Origin: an uncultured Clostridia bacterium | Lineage (GTDB): Bacteria > Bacillota > Clostridia > Oscillospirales > Ruminococcaceae | DNA: 47,855 bases | Assembly: GCA_947175385.1 (NCBI GenBank) | Contig: CAMWMN010000006.1 | Span: forward strand, 1-47,855 | Reading direction: 5' to 3' | In this document: positions 18,359-29,273 of the stretch, piece after piece | How positions within the stretch are numbered: the first letter of the stretch is position 1 | Layout: every line of letters begins with the position of its first letter | The notes under the pieces: generated by a model | What the model saw: the letters and a program-made list of their open reading frames with translations, nothing else | Databases searched by the model: none | What the model was told of the DNA's origin: nothing | Position numbers and translations under genes: made by a program

Positions 18359-19687
18359 ATGAAGATCAGAAAGATTTTGGCAGCAATCACATCGGTTGCT
18401 CTCGTTGGAACTATGCTCGCAGGCTGTAACAATAACGGCGACAGCAGCACTCCCAACAGTCCCGCTAACAACGGTTCGACCAGCAACGGCGACAACAGCA
18501 GCACTCCCGCTCCCGCTACCGAGAACCCCGAGAAGGACGTTACACTGAAGGTTTGGTATTCTCAGGCTGAGAAGGATATGATTGAGAAGATGTGCGATGA
18601 GTTCGCTAAAGCACACCCTGATCAGAACATTAAGTTTGAGTATGGCGTATGCGAAGGCAACAACGCCAAGGAGGAGATTCAGAAGGATCCCGAGGCAGCG
18701 GCTGACGTATTCTTCTACGCTCCCGACCACACCGCAGAGATGGTTGCTTCAAAGGTTATTTGCGAGGTTACCAGAAATAAGGACGATATCGTAAACAGAA
18801 ACCTTAAGCCCTCTATCGACAACGTTTCTGTTGATGGCAAGCTCTACGGCTATCCTGTAAACTCCAAGACTTACTTTATGTACTACAACAAGAGCATGTT
18901 CACTGAGGACGAGGTTAAGAGCCTTGACACCATGCTCGCAAAGGACATTGAAGGTGTTCAGTACAACTTCTGCATGCCGCTTCTCGACAGCTGGTACACT
19001 CCGTCCGTATTCTTCGCAGCTGGCTGCAACCTGATGGGCGAGAACGGTGATGATCCTACCTCTTGCGACTTCAATAGCGACAAGGGCGTAAACGCTGCAA
19101 ATACCTTGATTGACTTGTTCGCAAACAGCAAGTTCAGCCCCGATAAGGCTGAGTTTACCGAGCAGTACAAGGATTTGTTCGCTCAGGGTAAGATCGCTGC
19201 TTGTGTAATCGGTACTTGGAAGGCTGCTGATTTCCAGGAGGCTCTTGGCGAAAACTACGGTGTAACCGTACTTCCCCAGATTACTCTTGCAGACGGTACT
19301 AAGGCTCAGATGAGCGGTTTCTCGCAGTACAACGCTGTCGGCGTAAAGGCGGGTTCTAAGTTCCCGATTACCGCTATGGATCTGGCTGACTACCTCACCA
19401 ACAAGGAAAATCAGAAGATCAGATTCGATACGATTTCCGACTCTCCCACAAACAAGGAACTTGCTGAGGACTCTGCTGCTCTGTCTTCTAATGCTGCCGT
19501 TGCTGCTAACGCGGCTCAGTGCGCTTATACCAAGCTGCAGTCTTCTGTTTCTCAGATGGGCAAGTACTGGTCTAATATGGACAGCTTCACTGCTGAAATC
19601 AAGTCCGGTGCTGTAACCAAGGACAATGTCAAGGAGAAGCTCGATGTTACTGTTGAGGCGATTCTGTCGACCGGTCTCAGCGAGTAA
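18359..19687 (+). CDS. Maltose/maltodextrin-type ABC transporter substrate-binding lipoprotein
   Basis: GGAGG + ATG at 18359 (MKIRKILAAITSVALVGTMLAGCNN lipobox); solute-binding fold; the ORF-track start at 18080 lies upstream of the promoter. Confidence 0.92.
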   Translation: MKIRKILAAITSVALVGTMLAGCNNNGDSSTPNSPANNGSTSNGDNSSTPAPATENPEKDVTLKVWYSQAEKDMIEKMCDEFAKAHPDQNIKFEYGVCEGNNAKEEIQKDPEAAADVFFYAPDHTAEMVASKVICEVTRNKDDIVNRNLKPSIDNVSVDGKLYGYPVNSKTYFMYYNKSMFTEDEVKSLDTMLAKDIEGVQYNFCMPLLDSWYTPSVFFAAGCNLMGENGDDPTSCDFNSDKGVNAANTLIDLFANSKFSPDKAEFTEQYKDLFAQGKIAACVIGTWKAADFQEALGENYGVTVLPQITLADGTKAQMSGFSQYNAVGVKAGSKFPITAMDLADYLTNKENQKIRFDTISDSPTNKELAEDSAALSSNAAVAANAAQCAYTKLQSSVSQMGKYWSNMDSFTAEIKSGAVTKDNVKEKLDVTVEAILSTGLSE

Positions 19688-19735
19688 TTCCTTAAACAGC
19701 AAATAGCTAAAGGTAACGCTTAAGGCTTTATCACT

Positions 19736-19780
19736 AATTCCATCGCGGACGGTCGAAAAACTGTCCGCGAAAATGGAATT
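19736..19780 (+). promoter_or_regulatory. Intercistronic stem-loop between malE-like and malF-like genes
   Basis: AATTCCAT cGCGGAC..GTCCGCG.. ATGGAATT two-tier palindrome. Confidence 0.75.
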
Positions 19781-19913
19781 TGGCTTTTTGCAGTTTCGAT
19801 ATTCCCGAATGCGGATTGGGATCGGTTTCGAATCCGCAGAGCGAATTACCGTACGAATCGGGCGTATGGAAACTGCAAGAAGCGAAAAAATAATAAAACG
19901 GGAGGTTATGGCA

Positions 19914-21416
19914 ATGACAAATCTGGACTATTACGTTATGCCGTGGTATCAGAAGTTCTTTGTCAATATTGGATTGTTCTTCGTCAGCGTTGGCAAAGGC
20001 ATCGCGCATTTCTTCTGTGCTATCCCCGGAGCGATTGCAGGGTTCTTCAAGATGATAGTACGCGGTTTAGCGTGGTATGGAAAAACCTTGGCTTCCGGCT
20101 CAATCGGCACAAAGCTCTCCTACTTGATAATGGGTGCGGGCAACCTTTTGCATGCTCAGTTTATCAAGGGACTGATTTTCCTCGCGACTGAGGTTGCTTA
20201 TATTTGGTTTATGATTAACAGCGGCTGGACTAACATCTTAAAGTTGGGAAATCTTGGCACAACGCCGCGCGCGGAGTTTTTCGACGAGGTATACGGCATT
20301 TATCGCTACCCCGAAGAGGGTGCGTATGACAACTCAATGCTGATTTTGCTGTATGGTGTCTTTACGATTATCATAACTATAGCATTCATTTCTATGTATG
20401 TTGCAAACATTAAATCGTCTGTGTATGCTGACGAGTGCAAGTCCACCGGACACAAGCCCCCCAAGTTCATTGACGACATCAAAAACCTGTTTGATGGCGG
20501 ATTCCACAAAACATTACTCTTCCTTCCAATCGCGGGTATTCTCGTATTTACGATTACTCCGTTGATTTATATGATTTCGCTTGCATTCACCAACTATGAC
20601 GCGAACCACCAAGTCCCCGGAAACCTTTTCACGTGGATTGGTTTGAATAATTTCGGCAAGCTGATGAACTCCAATCTTCCGCTTGGTAAAACGTTCTGGA
20701 ATTTGCTCGGATGGACGCTTATCTGGGCTGTATTCGCTACGTTCCTTAACTATATCGGCGGTATCATTCTCGCCCTCGGCATCAACAGAAAGGGCGTTCC
20801 GTGCAAGGGTCTTATCAGAACCCTCTTCGTAATGTCCATCGCGGTGCCGCAGTTCGTTTCGCTGCTGGTTATGAGAAACCTTCTTGCGGCTCACGGTCCC
20901 ATTAACGAAACACTGTTATCACTCGGCTGGATACGCACTGCGCTACCATTCTTCACCGATCCCGTGTGGGCGAAGGTTACGGTTATTATCGTTAACCTTT
21001 GGGTCGGTATTCCGTACACAATGCTGATGGTTTCGGGTATCTTGATGAATATCCCCGAGGACCTGTACGAGGCGGGAAGAATCGACGGCGCATCGCCGGT
21101 CGTAATGTTCACACAGATTACCATGCCGTACATTCTGCACGTAACCACACCGTACCTCATCACGCAGTTTACCGGTAACATCAACAACTTCAATGTCATC
21201 TTCTTCCTGTCCGGCGGTGGTCCCGAAACGCTTGATTACTACCAGGCTGGTAAGACTGACTTGTTGATAACTTGGCTCTACAAACTGACTGTAAACTCTC
21301 GAGATTACAACTATGCTGCGACAATCGGTATCTTGGTGTTCATCATTCTGGCGATTGTTTCGCTTGTCACATTCCGTAACTCCGGATCTTATAAAAATGA
21401 GGAGGCGTTTCAGTAA
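19914..21416 (+). CDS. Maltose-type ABC transporter permease (MalF-like)
   Basis: GGGAGG + ATG 19914 (MTNLDYYVMPW); EAGRIDGASPVVMFTQITMPYI EAA loop. Confidence 0.92.
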   Translation: MTNLDYYVMPWYQKFFVNIGLFFVSVGKGIAHFFCAIPGAIAGFFKMIVRGLAWYGKTLASGSIGTKLSYLIMGAGNLLHAQFIKGLIFLATEVAYIWFMINSGWTNILKLGNLGTTPRAEFFDEVYGIYRYPEEGAYDNSMLILLYGVFTIIITIAFISMYVANIKSSVYADECKSTGHKPPKFIDDIKNLFDGGFHKTLLFLPIAGILVFTITPLIYMISLAFTNYDANHQVPGNLFTWIGLNNFGKLMNSNLPLGKTFWNLLGWTLIWAVFATFLNYIGGIILALGINRKGVPCKGLIRTLFVMSIAVPQFVSLLVMRNLLAAHGPINETLLSLGWIRTALPFFTDPVWAKVTVIIVNLWVGIPYTMLMVSGILMNIPEDLYEAGRIDGASPVVMFTQITMPYILHVTTPYLITQFTGNINNFNVIFFLSGGGPETLDYYQAGKTDLLITWLYKLTVNSRDYNYAATIGILVFIILAIVSLVTFRNSGSYKNEEAFQ

Positions 21417-22270
21417 TGGCAAAGAATTACAATACCGGCAGAAAAGTCGCAAGCGGCGTTATTTTCGTTGTCTTGCTGATATTAGGCATTATTTGGATTT
21501 TGCCTCTTATTTGGATCATTTTGTCTTCCCTCAGTACCGATACAGGGCAGCCGTATACGTTTATTCCTAAGGCGTTTACGCTTAACAACTACAAGAACCT
21601 TTTGTTCGATGCACAGCAGTTCAAATTTGTAAAGTGGTTCCTGAATACGCTGATTGTAGCAGTTTGCTCTTGCATCGGTTCAACGCTGATGGTGTTGTTT
21701 GTTTCATTCGCGCTTTCGAGACTGAGATTTAAGGCTCGTAAGCCGTTGATGAATGTGGCTCTTATTCTCGGAATGTTCCCCGGATTTATGTCCATGATCG
21801 CGATTTACTACATTCTGAAGGCTTTCGATCTGACCAAAAATCCCCTTGTCTGCCTGACAATTATTTACGTTGCCGGCGCGGGTATGAACTACTATATCGC
21901 AAAGGGCTTCTTCGACACGATTCCGAAATCATTGGACGAGGCGGCATATCTTGATGGCGCAACCAAATCGCAGTTGTTCTTTAAGATTACGATTCCGCTG
22001 TCCAAGCCTATCATCGTCTACACTATTCTCACCTCGTTTATGGCTCCGTGGGGCGACTATGTGCTTCCGAGCTTGATTTGCGGCACGGATTATGACAGCT
22101 ACACGGTTGCTGTTGGTATGTTCAAGATGATTACGCGTGAGTTCATCTCCACATATTACGCACAGTTCGCGGCAGCGGCGGTTCTCGTTTCGATTCCGAT
22201 TTCTCTCTTGTTCATCAAGATGCAGAAATACTATGTCGAGGGCGTTACCGGCGGCGCGGTTAAGGGTTAA
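21416..22270 (+). CDS. Maltose-type ABC transporter permease (MalG-like)
   Basis: EAAYLDGATKSQLFFKITIPLSKPI EAA loop; directly coupled to the MalF stop. Confidence 0.94.
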   Translation: MAKNYNTGRKVASGVIFVVLLILGIIWILPLIWIILSSLSTDTGQPYTFIPKAFTLNNYKNLLFDAQQFKFVKWFLNTLIVAVCSCIGSTLMVLFVSFALSRLRFKARKPLMNVALILGMFPGFMSMIAIYYILKAFDLTKNPLVCLTIIYVAGAGMNYYIAKGFFDTIPKSLDEAAYLDGATKSQLFFKITIPLSKPIIVYTILTSFMAPWGDYVLPSLICGTDYDSYTVAVGMFKMITREFISTYYAQFAAAAVLVSIPISLLFIKMQKYYVEGVTGGAVKG

Positions 22271-22377
22271 AATCCACGTGGTTTTCTCATAACACAGTGT
22301 TAAATTTGATAGAAAAGGCTATATCGGCGGCGGTTTATCCCGCTGCCGATTGGCATTTATTGGAAAGCGAGGGCTAA

Positions 22378-24075
22378 ATGACAATACGCAACAAAATTCT
22401 CCGCGGAATAGCCGCGGTGCTTGCAGCAGCGACTCTGTGCGCCTGTGACGTTGGTTCCGGAAGTGGCTCGGATTCCACAATTCCCGGAACGTCCACCGGA
22501 ACTTCTGATGGAAATTCATCGGATTCGCCGATGGCAAACGTTGATTACAAGTACGAGCAAGAGCTTAACATAATCAATGATAACTATCGGAATTATTACG
22601 AGATTTTCGTCTACTCGTTCTGTGATTCAAACGGGGACGGAATCGGCGACCTCAAGGGCGTTACTTCCAAGCTCGATTACATCAAGGATATGGGATTTAA
22701 TGGAATTTGGCTGATGCCGATCATGCCGTCCACTACCTATCACAAGTACGATGTGACCGATTATTGTGCGATTGACCCGCAATACGGCACAATGGCCGAT
22801 TTCGACGAGTTGGTAAGCGAATGCAACAAACGCGGAATCAAGCTGATTCTCGACCTGGTTATGAACCACTCTTCGGCAAAGCACCCGTGGTTCACCGAGA
22901 TGAAAAGTGCGCTGAATAATCCCGCGTGTGGAGCGGCAGCGGACGCAGAATGTCTTGCAGGCGAAAAATGCCCGACTCACTGCAAATATGTGAATTATTA
23001 TAACCTCTCCAAGGAGAGCAAGTCCAAGTACCACCAGCTCAACTCGGAGTACTACTACGAGTGCCAATTCTGGGATCAGATGCCCGACTTGAACCTCGAT
23101 AACGAGGACGTTCGCCATGAGTTCGAGGATATTGCCAAATTCTGGTTGGATAAGGGCGTTGGTGGATTCCGTCTGGACGCGGTTAAGGAGTTCTTTACGG
23201 GCAACAGTGACAAAAATGTTGAGATTCTGAAGTGGTTTGTGGATTATTGTAAGTCCGTCAATCCCGATTGTTACCTCGTTGGCGAGGAATGGGACAACTT
23301 CGGCACATATGTGAAATATTACGACTCGGGTATACCGAGCATATTCGGGTACGAGCTCGCGACACAGAACGGACTAATCGCGAAGGTTGTCAATACCACG
23401 AATACCGGTGTGAAACAGTTTACAAACGCGATGGTCACTATTGAGGAGGGTATTGCCCAGCGAAACCCTGGCGGTATCGATGCTCCATTCATCAGCAACC
23501 ACGATAATGGCCGCGATTCGGGAGTTTTGCGCTATGATTCCACCAAAATTAAGGCAGCTGCGGGACTTTTGATGACTATGACAGGCAGCCCATTCGTTTA
23601 CTACGGTCAGGAAATTGGTCTTACAGGCTCGGGCAATAAAGACGAAAATTATCGCGCTCCGATGATTTGGGATTCCAACGGCACAGGAAGTCCTAACCCT
23701 CCCTCGGGTATGGAATCTCAGGAGCAGCGCTTTCCGAGCACAGAGGATCAGCTTGTCGACCCCAACTCGATCCTCAATTACTACAAGCGTGCCGCGCGAA
23801 TCCGCAACGAGAACCCCGAAATCGCCCGCGGAAAGACCACGAAAATCGACCTCGGCGATGACATAAATATTGCCGCTATCGAGCGTTCTTACAACGGCAA
23901 AACCATCACCATAGTATACAACTACTCCGAGGAGGAGCAAGAGTTTACCGATGCCGCTTTGAATCTCGGCTCCAAGCAGATTCGCGGCTATCTCACCGCT
24001 GATTCCTCACAAGAAGTTACCCTCGATAACGGAACTTTGAAGATTCCCCCTTACGGAATTGCCTTTTTGGCATAA
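22378..24075 (+). CDS. Alpha-amylase family lipoprotein (GH13)
   Basis: Lipobox LCACD; DLVMNHSS, GFRLDAVKEF, LVGEEW, FISNHDNGR catalytic regions. Confidence 0.95.
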   Translation: MTIRNKILRGIAAVLAAATLCACDVGSGSGSDSTIPGTSTGTSDGNSSDSPMANVDYKYEQELNIINDNYRNYYEIFVYSFCDSNGDGIGDLKGVTSKLDYIKDMGFNGIWLMPIMPSTTYHKYDVTDYCAIDPQYGTMADFDELVSECNKRGIKLILDLVMNHSSAKHPWFTEMKSALNNPACGAAADAECLAGEKCPTHCKYVNYYNLSKESKSKYHQLNSEYYYECQFWDQMPDLNLDNEDVRHEFEDIAKFWLDKGVGGFRLDAVKEFFTGNSDKNVEILKWFVDYCKSVNPDCYLVGEEWDNFGTYVKYYDSGIPSIFGYELATQNGLIAKVVNTTNTGVKQFTNAMVTIEEGIAQRNPGGIDAPFISNHDNGRDSGVLRYDSTKIKAAAGLLMTMTGSPFVYYGQEIGLTGSGNKDENYRAPMIWDSNGTGSPNPPSGMESQEQRFPSTEDQLVDPNSILNYYKRAARIRNENPEIARGKTTKIDLGDDINIAAIERSYNGKTITIVYNYSEEEQEFTDAALNLGSKQIRGYLTADSSQEVTLDNGTLKIPPYGIAFLA

Positions 24076-24093
24076 GTAAATGGAGGGGAAGTG

Positions 24094-24140
24094 CTGGGGG
24101 CGCTGCCCCAGACCCCCGCTTAAGGGGCTAGACCCTTAAG
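24094..24140 (+). repeat. GC-rich hairpin pair CTGGGGGCGCTGCCCCAG / CTTAAGGGGCTAGACCCTTAAG
   Basis: Two adjacent inverted repeats downstream of the amylase; resembles abundant intergenic palindromes of Clostridia (recollection). Confidence 0.6.
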
Positions 24141-24258
24141 AATCCCGGTTTCAATACAGTGTTATTCTTAATTTAGTGTTTTCGCTGTTTGAAAAGGTGG
24201 TTCGTGACTTGATTCTACGTGCCACTCACTCGGTAAGGAAACACGCAATATAAACTAA

Positions 24259-24287
24259 ATCCCCCTCCGATTTGGAGGGGGATTAAT
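24259..24287 (-). terminator. AATCCCCCTCC-N5-GGAGGGGGATT terminator-like stem
   Basis: Strong GC palindrome with TTTAGTTT on the minus continuation; downstream of groEL. Confidence 0.7.
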
Positions 24288-24313
24288 TCTGCTTTAAGGA
24301 GTGGAGCAACGCA

Positions 24314-24385
24314 GCATTTTTTCGGTTCTGCACGCGCAGCGTGCAGAATGCGATTGCCATTAGGGCAATCGCAAGAAAAAAGTGC
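24314..24385 (-). repeat. Three-way-junction-like palindrome downstream of groEL, unrelated sequence
   Basis: Outer GCATTTTTTC / GAAAAAAGTGC; inner TTCTGCAC..GTGCAGAA and TGCGATTGCC..GGCAATCGCA. Confidence 0.75.
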
Positions 24386-24437
24386 AGATTTTGGTAGTAA
24401 CGCTCCGCGCCTACGGCGCGAAGCGTTGCTGCCAAAA

Positions 24438-26084
<1,647 letters not shown>

Positions 26085-26162
26085 TCAATGTAAAAAATCT
26101 AAAAATGCAATACTTACCAAGCCCCCGCGAGTGCGGGAGTTTTAACAACAAGATTCACTAGA

Positions 26163-26603
<441 letters not shown>

Positions 26604-26708
26604 CTAATAATGATGTCCTTTAACATTGCTTGGCGCTCAATAATATTGACTGCCGCATTCCAAAAAGCCAAGCTTTTTCAAGCATTTAGCCAACGGCTTT
26701 TCAGAATG

Positions 26709-26734
26709 TAGCACTCATTAATATCGAGTGCTAA
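26709..26734 (-). promoter_or_regulatory. CIRCE element (HrcA operator)
   Basis: TAGCACTC-N9-GAGTGCTAA upstream of groES. Confidence 0.95.
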
Positions 26735-26977
26735 TTATATTTTAACCTATTATAATAAAAAATCAAGTAATTTTCACGCAAAATAGTAATTTTTTCCACA
26801 ATTTTGTATACTTGCACAAATCTGCGGAAGATTATTGCGGCATTTTTGGGCATTATTCACTGCGTTTCTCTTGTCGGTGAAGGGGAGGAGAATACCCAAA
26901 ATCCGAAAATCTAGCCCCCCCGACTATTGCCGAGAGGGCATATTATCTATGTGCATATGCTATCGGATATATGCGAA

Positions 26978-27298
26978 TTAAGCTCTCTTGCGAGAAACAA
27001 CAACTGCCGCACCTGCAAGAGCAATTACGCCTACAACAGCCGCAACACCCTCTACACCTGTATCGCTGTTTGCGTCATCGTTAGCAGCATCGGCATTTGC
27101 ATTGTCAGCGGCACCATCGGTGTTTGTGTCGTCAGCAGCACCGGTGGTGTTTGTGTCATCGTTAGCGCCATCGGTATTCTCATTATCAGCAGTGGTAACA
27201 GCCTCGCTGTCATCAGCAGCGTCGGCGAAAGCAACAGCGGAACCGGTAGTCAGAACCGCAGCAGCCGCAATGGCCGCCAAAACAGATTTAATCTTCAT
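26978..27298 (-). CDS. Small secreted/surface protein, D/N/A/T-rich repeats, C-terminal SDTG + TM + RKR
   Basis: Signal peptide MKIKSVLAAIAAAAVLTTGSAVAFA; NTDGAADDTN-type repeats; TM then SRKRA. Confidence 0.75.
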   Translation of the reverse strand: MKIKSVLAAIAAAAVLTTGSAVAFADAADDSEAVTTADNENTDGANDDTNTTGAADDTNTDGAADNANADAANDDANSDTGVEGVAAVVGVIALAGAAVVVSRKRA

Positions 27299-27360
27299 AA
27301 CAAAATCCTCCTAAATACATCAGTGCCCTATGTGTGTTTGTGTGATAGCATACACTAACG

Positions 27361-27408
27361 CTTGTCCGCTTCATCACTCAGTCCCCGTTTTCGGGCTGTG
27401 CGAACAAG
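27361..27408 (-). promoter_or_regulatory. Structured 5'UTR candidate of 26978-27298 gene
   Basis: Outer CTTGTCCGC/GCGAACAAG and inner AGTCCCCG/CGGGCT pairing in the leader. Confidence 0.4.
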
Positions 27409-27724
27409 CCATAGTCAACCACGCGATTCCCCCGCGCGGTCAACTTTCCCCGTATTCTATTTTACTACATTTCGATAATTTTTTCAAGTGCTAATTTGAA
27501 CATAATTTACAGAAAATTAGGTAAATTTTTGTCGAAATGCACAAAATTCGCTGACATATTCGATTTTATTATGCGGATAATAAATTTGCGTGGAAATAAA
27601 TCTGCGCGGAACGGACGATTTCGGCGGTTTGATCCGCAAAGAAAACCTCTTTTGGCAGTCCGATACGCGTGAGTGACGTTCCGCGCGGGACGGTTCTGAC
27701 AATTTGAAATCACAATAAAAATAT

Positions 27725-27814
27725 GCAAATTCGTCACGCAAACGTTGCCGAGTGAGTGAAACGAGCGAGGTAACGCTTAGCGAGCGCAGCTTATCTGCGC
27801 GGTGACGGATTTGC
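27725..27814 (+). repeat. Gene-start palindromic module copy 9a (TTCGTCAC outer-stem class)
   Basis: GCAAATTCGTCAC..GTGACGGATTTGC with inner AACGTT..AACGCTT and GCGCAG..CTGCGC. Confidence 0.85.
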
Positions 27815-27826
27815 CAATTAAAATCT

Positions 27827-27922
27827 AAATTGCGAAAGCGAGCGGGATTGCCGCAGCGCAGCGGAGGCAATTTCGCTCAGCTAGTCAACATTGCCGCAGG
27901 CAATGTTGACGGTTCGCAATTT
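27827..27922 (+). repeat. Gene-start palindromic module copy 9b (TTGCGAA outer-stem class)
   Basis: AAATTGCGAA..TTCGCAATTT; inner GTCAACATTGCCgcaGGCAATGTTGAC; then ATTTAGATAAGGAG. Confidence 0.87.
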
Positions 27923-27948
27923 GAAAATTTAGATAAGGAGAGATGACT

Positions 27949-28440
27949 ATGCATTTTAATAAAATTTCGGCGGCGGCAGCGGCGATTGCGTGCTTTGGCG
28001 CACTTTCAGCAACTGTCGGCGCTCAGGGCGTGGTAAACGGCGTGGTTAATGCCGGTGAGGATATAGTGAACGGCGCAGGAAATGCCGTCCGTGACGCGGT
28101 AAGTGGCGTTACGGACGGCGTTGAGGACATCACAGGCGGAGTAACCGGCGATTCCGGCGATGCCACAACAAGCGATGTTGTTGATTCAAACGGCAACACA
28201 ACAAGCAATACCACTAGCGGCACTACAAGCAACACGACAAGCGGAACTACAAGCAATACCACAAGCAACATCACAAGCGGTACTGCAAGCAACACCACAA
28301 GCGGAACAACCTCAAGCAGCACAGTTTCAAACGTTGCGGCAAGCCCCGCTACTGGCGTTTCGTTTGCTGTACCCGCAACGGCGGCAGTCCTCGCGGCAAT
28401 GGGCGTTACCGTTGCAGCGGTTTACCGCAAGCGCAAATAA
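27949..28440 (+). CDS. Small surface protein with TTSNTTSGT tandem repeats and SPATG + TM + RKRK C-terminus
   Basis: Signal peptide, ~15-bp tandem repeats, degenerate sorting-signal-like C-terminus. Confidence 0.75.
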   Translation: MHFNKISAAAAAIACFGALSATVGAQGVVNGVVNAGEDIVNGAGNAVRDAVSGVTDGVEDITGGVTGDSGDATTSDVVDSNGNTTSNTTSGTTSNTTSGTTSNTTSNITSGTASNTTSGTTSSSTVSNVAASPATGVSFAVPATAAVLAAMGVTVAAVYRKRK

Positions 28441-28446
28441 CGAATT

Positions 28447-28472
28447 TCGGACGCTCCCTCGGGAACGTCCGA
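28447..28472 (+). terminator. Terminator TCGGACGcTCCC..GGGAaCGTCCGA
   Basis: Inverted repeat just after stop 28440; followed by T-rich sequence. Confidence 0.65.
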
Positions 28473-28484
28473 TTACATTTTATA

Positions 28485-28793
28485 CTATTTCAATCCAAGC
28501 TCTGCCTTTAGCTTTTCGCGTTGGTTTTCGGGGATCTCCGCACTGTTGAGAACTTCCGTTACCTTACGCTCCACCTTGTTCACTGTATTCCACAAGATGA
28601 GGAAAAATGTGATTCCGGAAATCACCAACATACCCCCGAAAATCAGAAAAATCCACCACACAGACGGCATAAAAGCTCCAACAAAGCCAAGCACGATTCC
28701 AACAGCGGTCATCAGTCCCGCCGTCAGCGGAATTTGTTTCTTCCAGCTTTTTATCTCCTTATATTGCTCTATCAGTTTGTCTAACACGTCCAT
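28485..28793 (-). CDS. Small membrane protein, 102 aa
   Basis: Two TM segments; abuts the folA stop. Confidence 0.7.
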   Translation of the reverse strand: MDVLDKLIEQYKEIKSWKKQIPLTAGLMTAVGIVLGFVGAFMPSVWWIFLIFGGMLVISGITFFLILWNTVNKVERKVTEVLNSAEIPENQREKLKAELGLK

Positions 28794-29273
28794 TCATTTT
28801 CTTCTCGTATATCTGAAGAAACGTATCCGCCTGCATTCCGTTTCCAACACCGATGAGGTTTCTGCGAGTTCCCACTCAGGATTTTTCCCAATATCCTCCA
28901 GAAACACATCGCCGCCAAAGTTTTCATAAACCCGCGTAACCAGTGCCTCATCGCAGTAGGGGAGCATTTGGCGGTAAATCTCTGCGCCGCCGATTACGAA
29001 CACGCGCTCCATATCGCGAACATACTCCAGAACGTTCTCAATATCCGGGAAAACACGCGCTCCGTCCAGTTCTGTGCAGCGCCGCGAGAGAACGATATTC
29101 TCGCGGTTGGGCAGCGGACGTTTCGGGAAACTCTCCCATGTTCGCCGTCCCATAATTACCGTGCCGCCGGTCGTCAGTTCGCGAAAGCGTTTCATATCCA
29201 ACGGCAAACGGCACAACAGCGAGTTTCCGCGACCGATTGCGCAGTCATTATCCGTAACATAAATCAAAGTCAT
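28794..29273 (-). CDS. folA: Dihydrofolate reductase
   Basis: AIGRGNSLLCRLPLDMKRFRELT, VIMGRRTWESFPKRPLPNRENIVLSR, FVIGGAEIYRQML. Confidence 0.95.
   Translation of the reverse strand: MTLIYVTDNDCAIGRGNSLLCRLPLDMKRFRELTTGGTVIMGRRTWESFPKRPLPNRENIVLSRRCTELDGARVFPDIENVLEYVRDMERVFVIGGAEIYRQMLPYCDEALVTRVYENFGGDVFLEDIGKNPEWELAETSSVLETECRRIRFFRYTRRK

Noticed and set aside
28023-28322. Antisense ORF MLLEVVPLVVLLAVPLVMLLVV...
   Set aside because: Mirror of the Thr/Ser/Asn repeat codons of 27949-28440; no RBS or start context.
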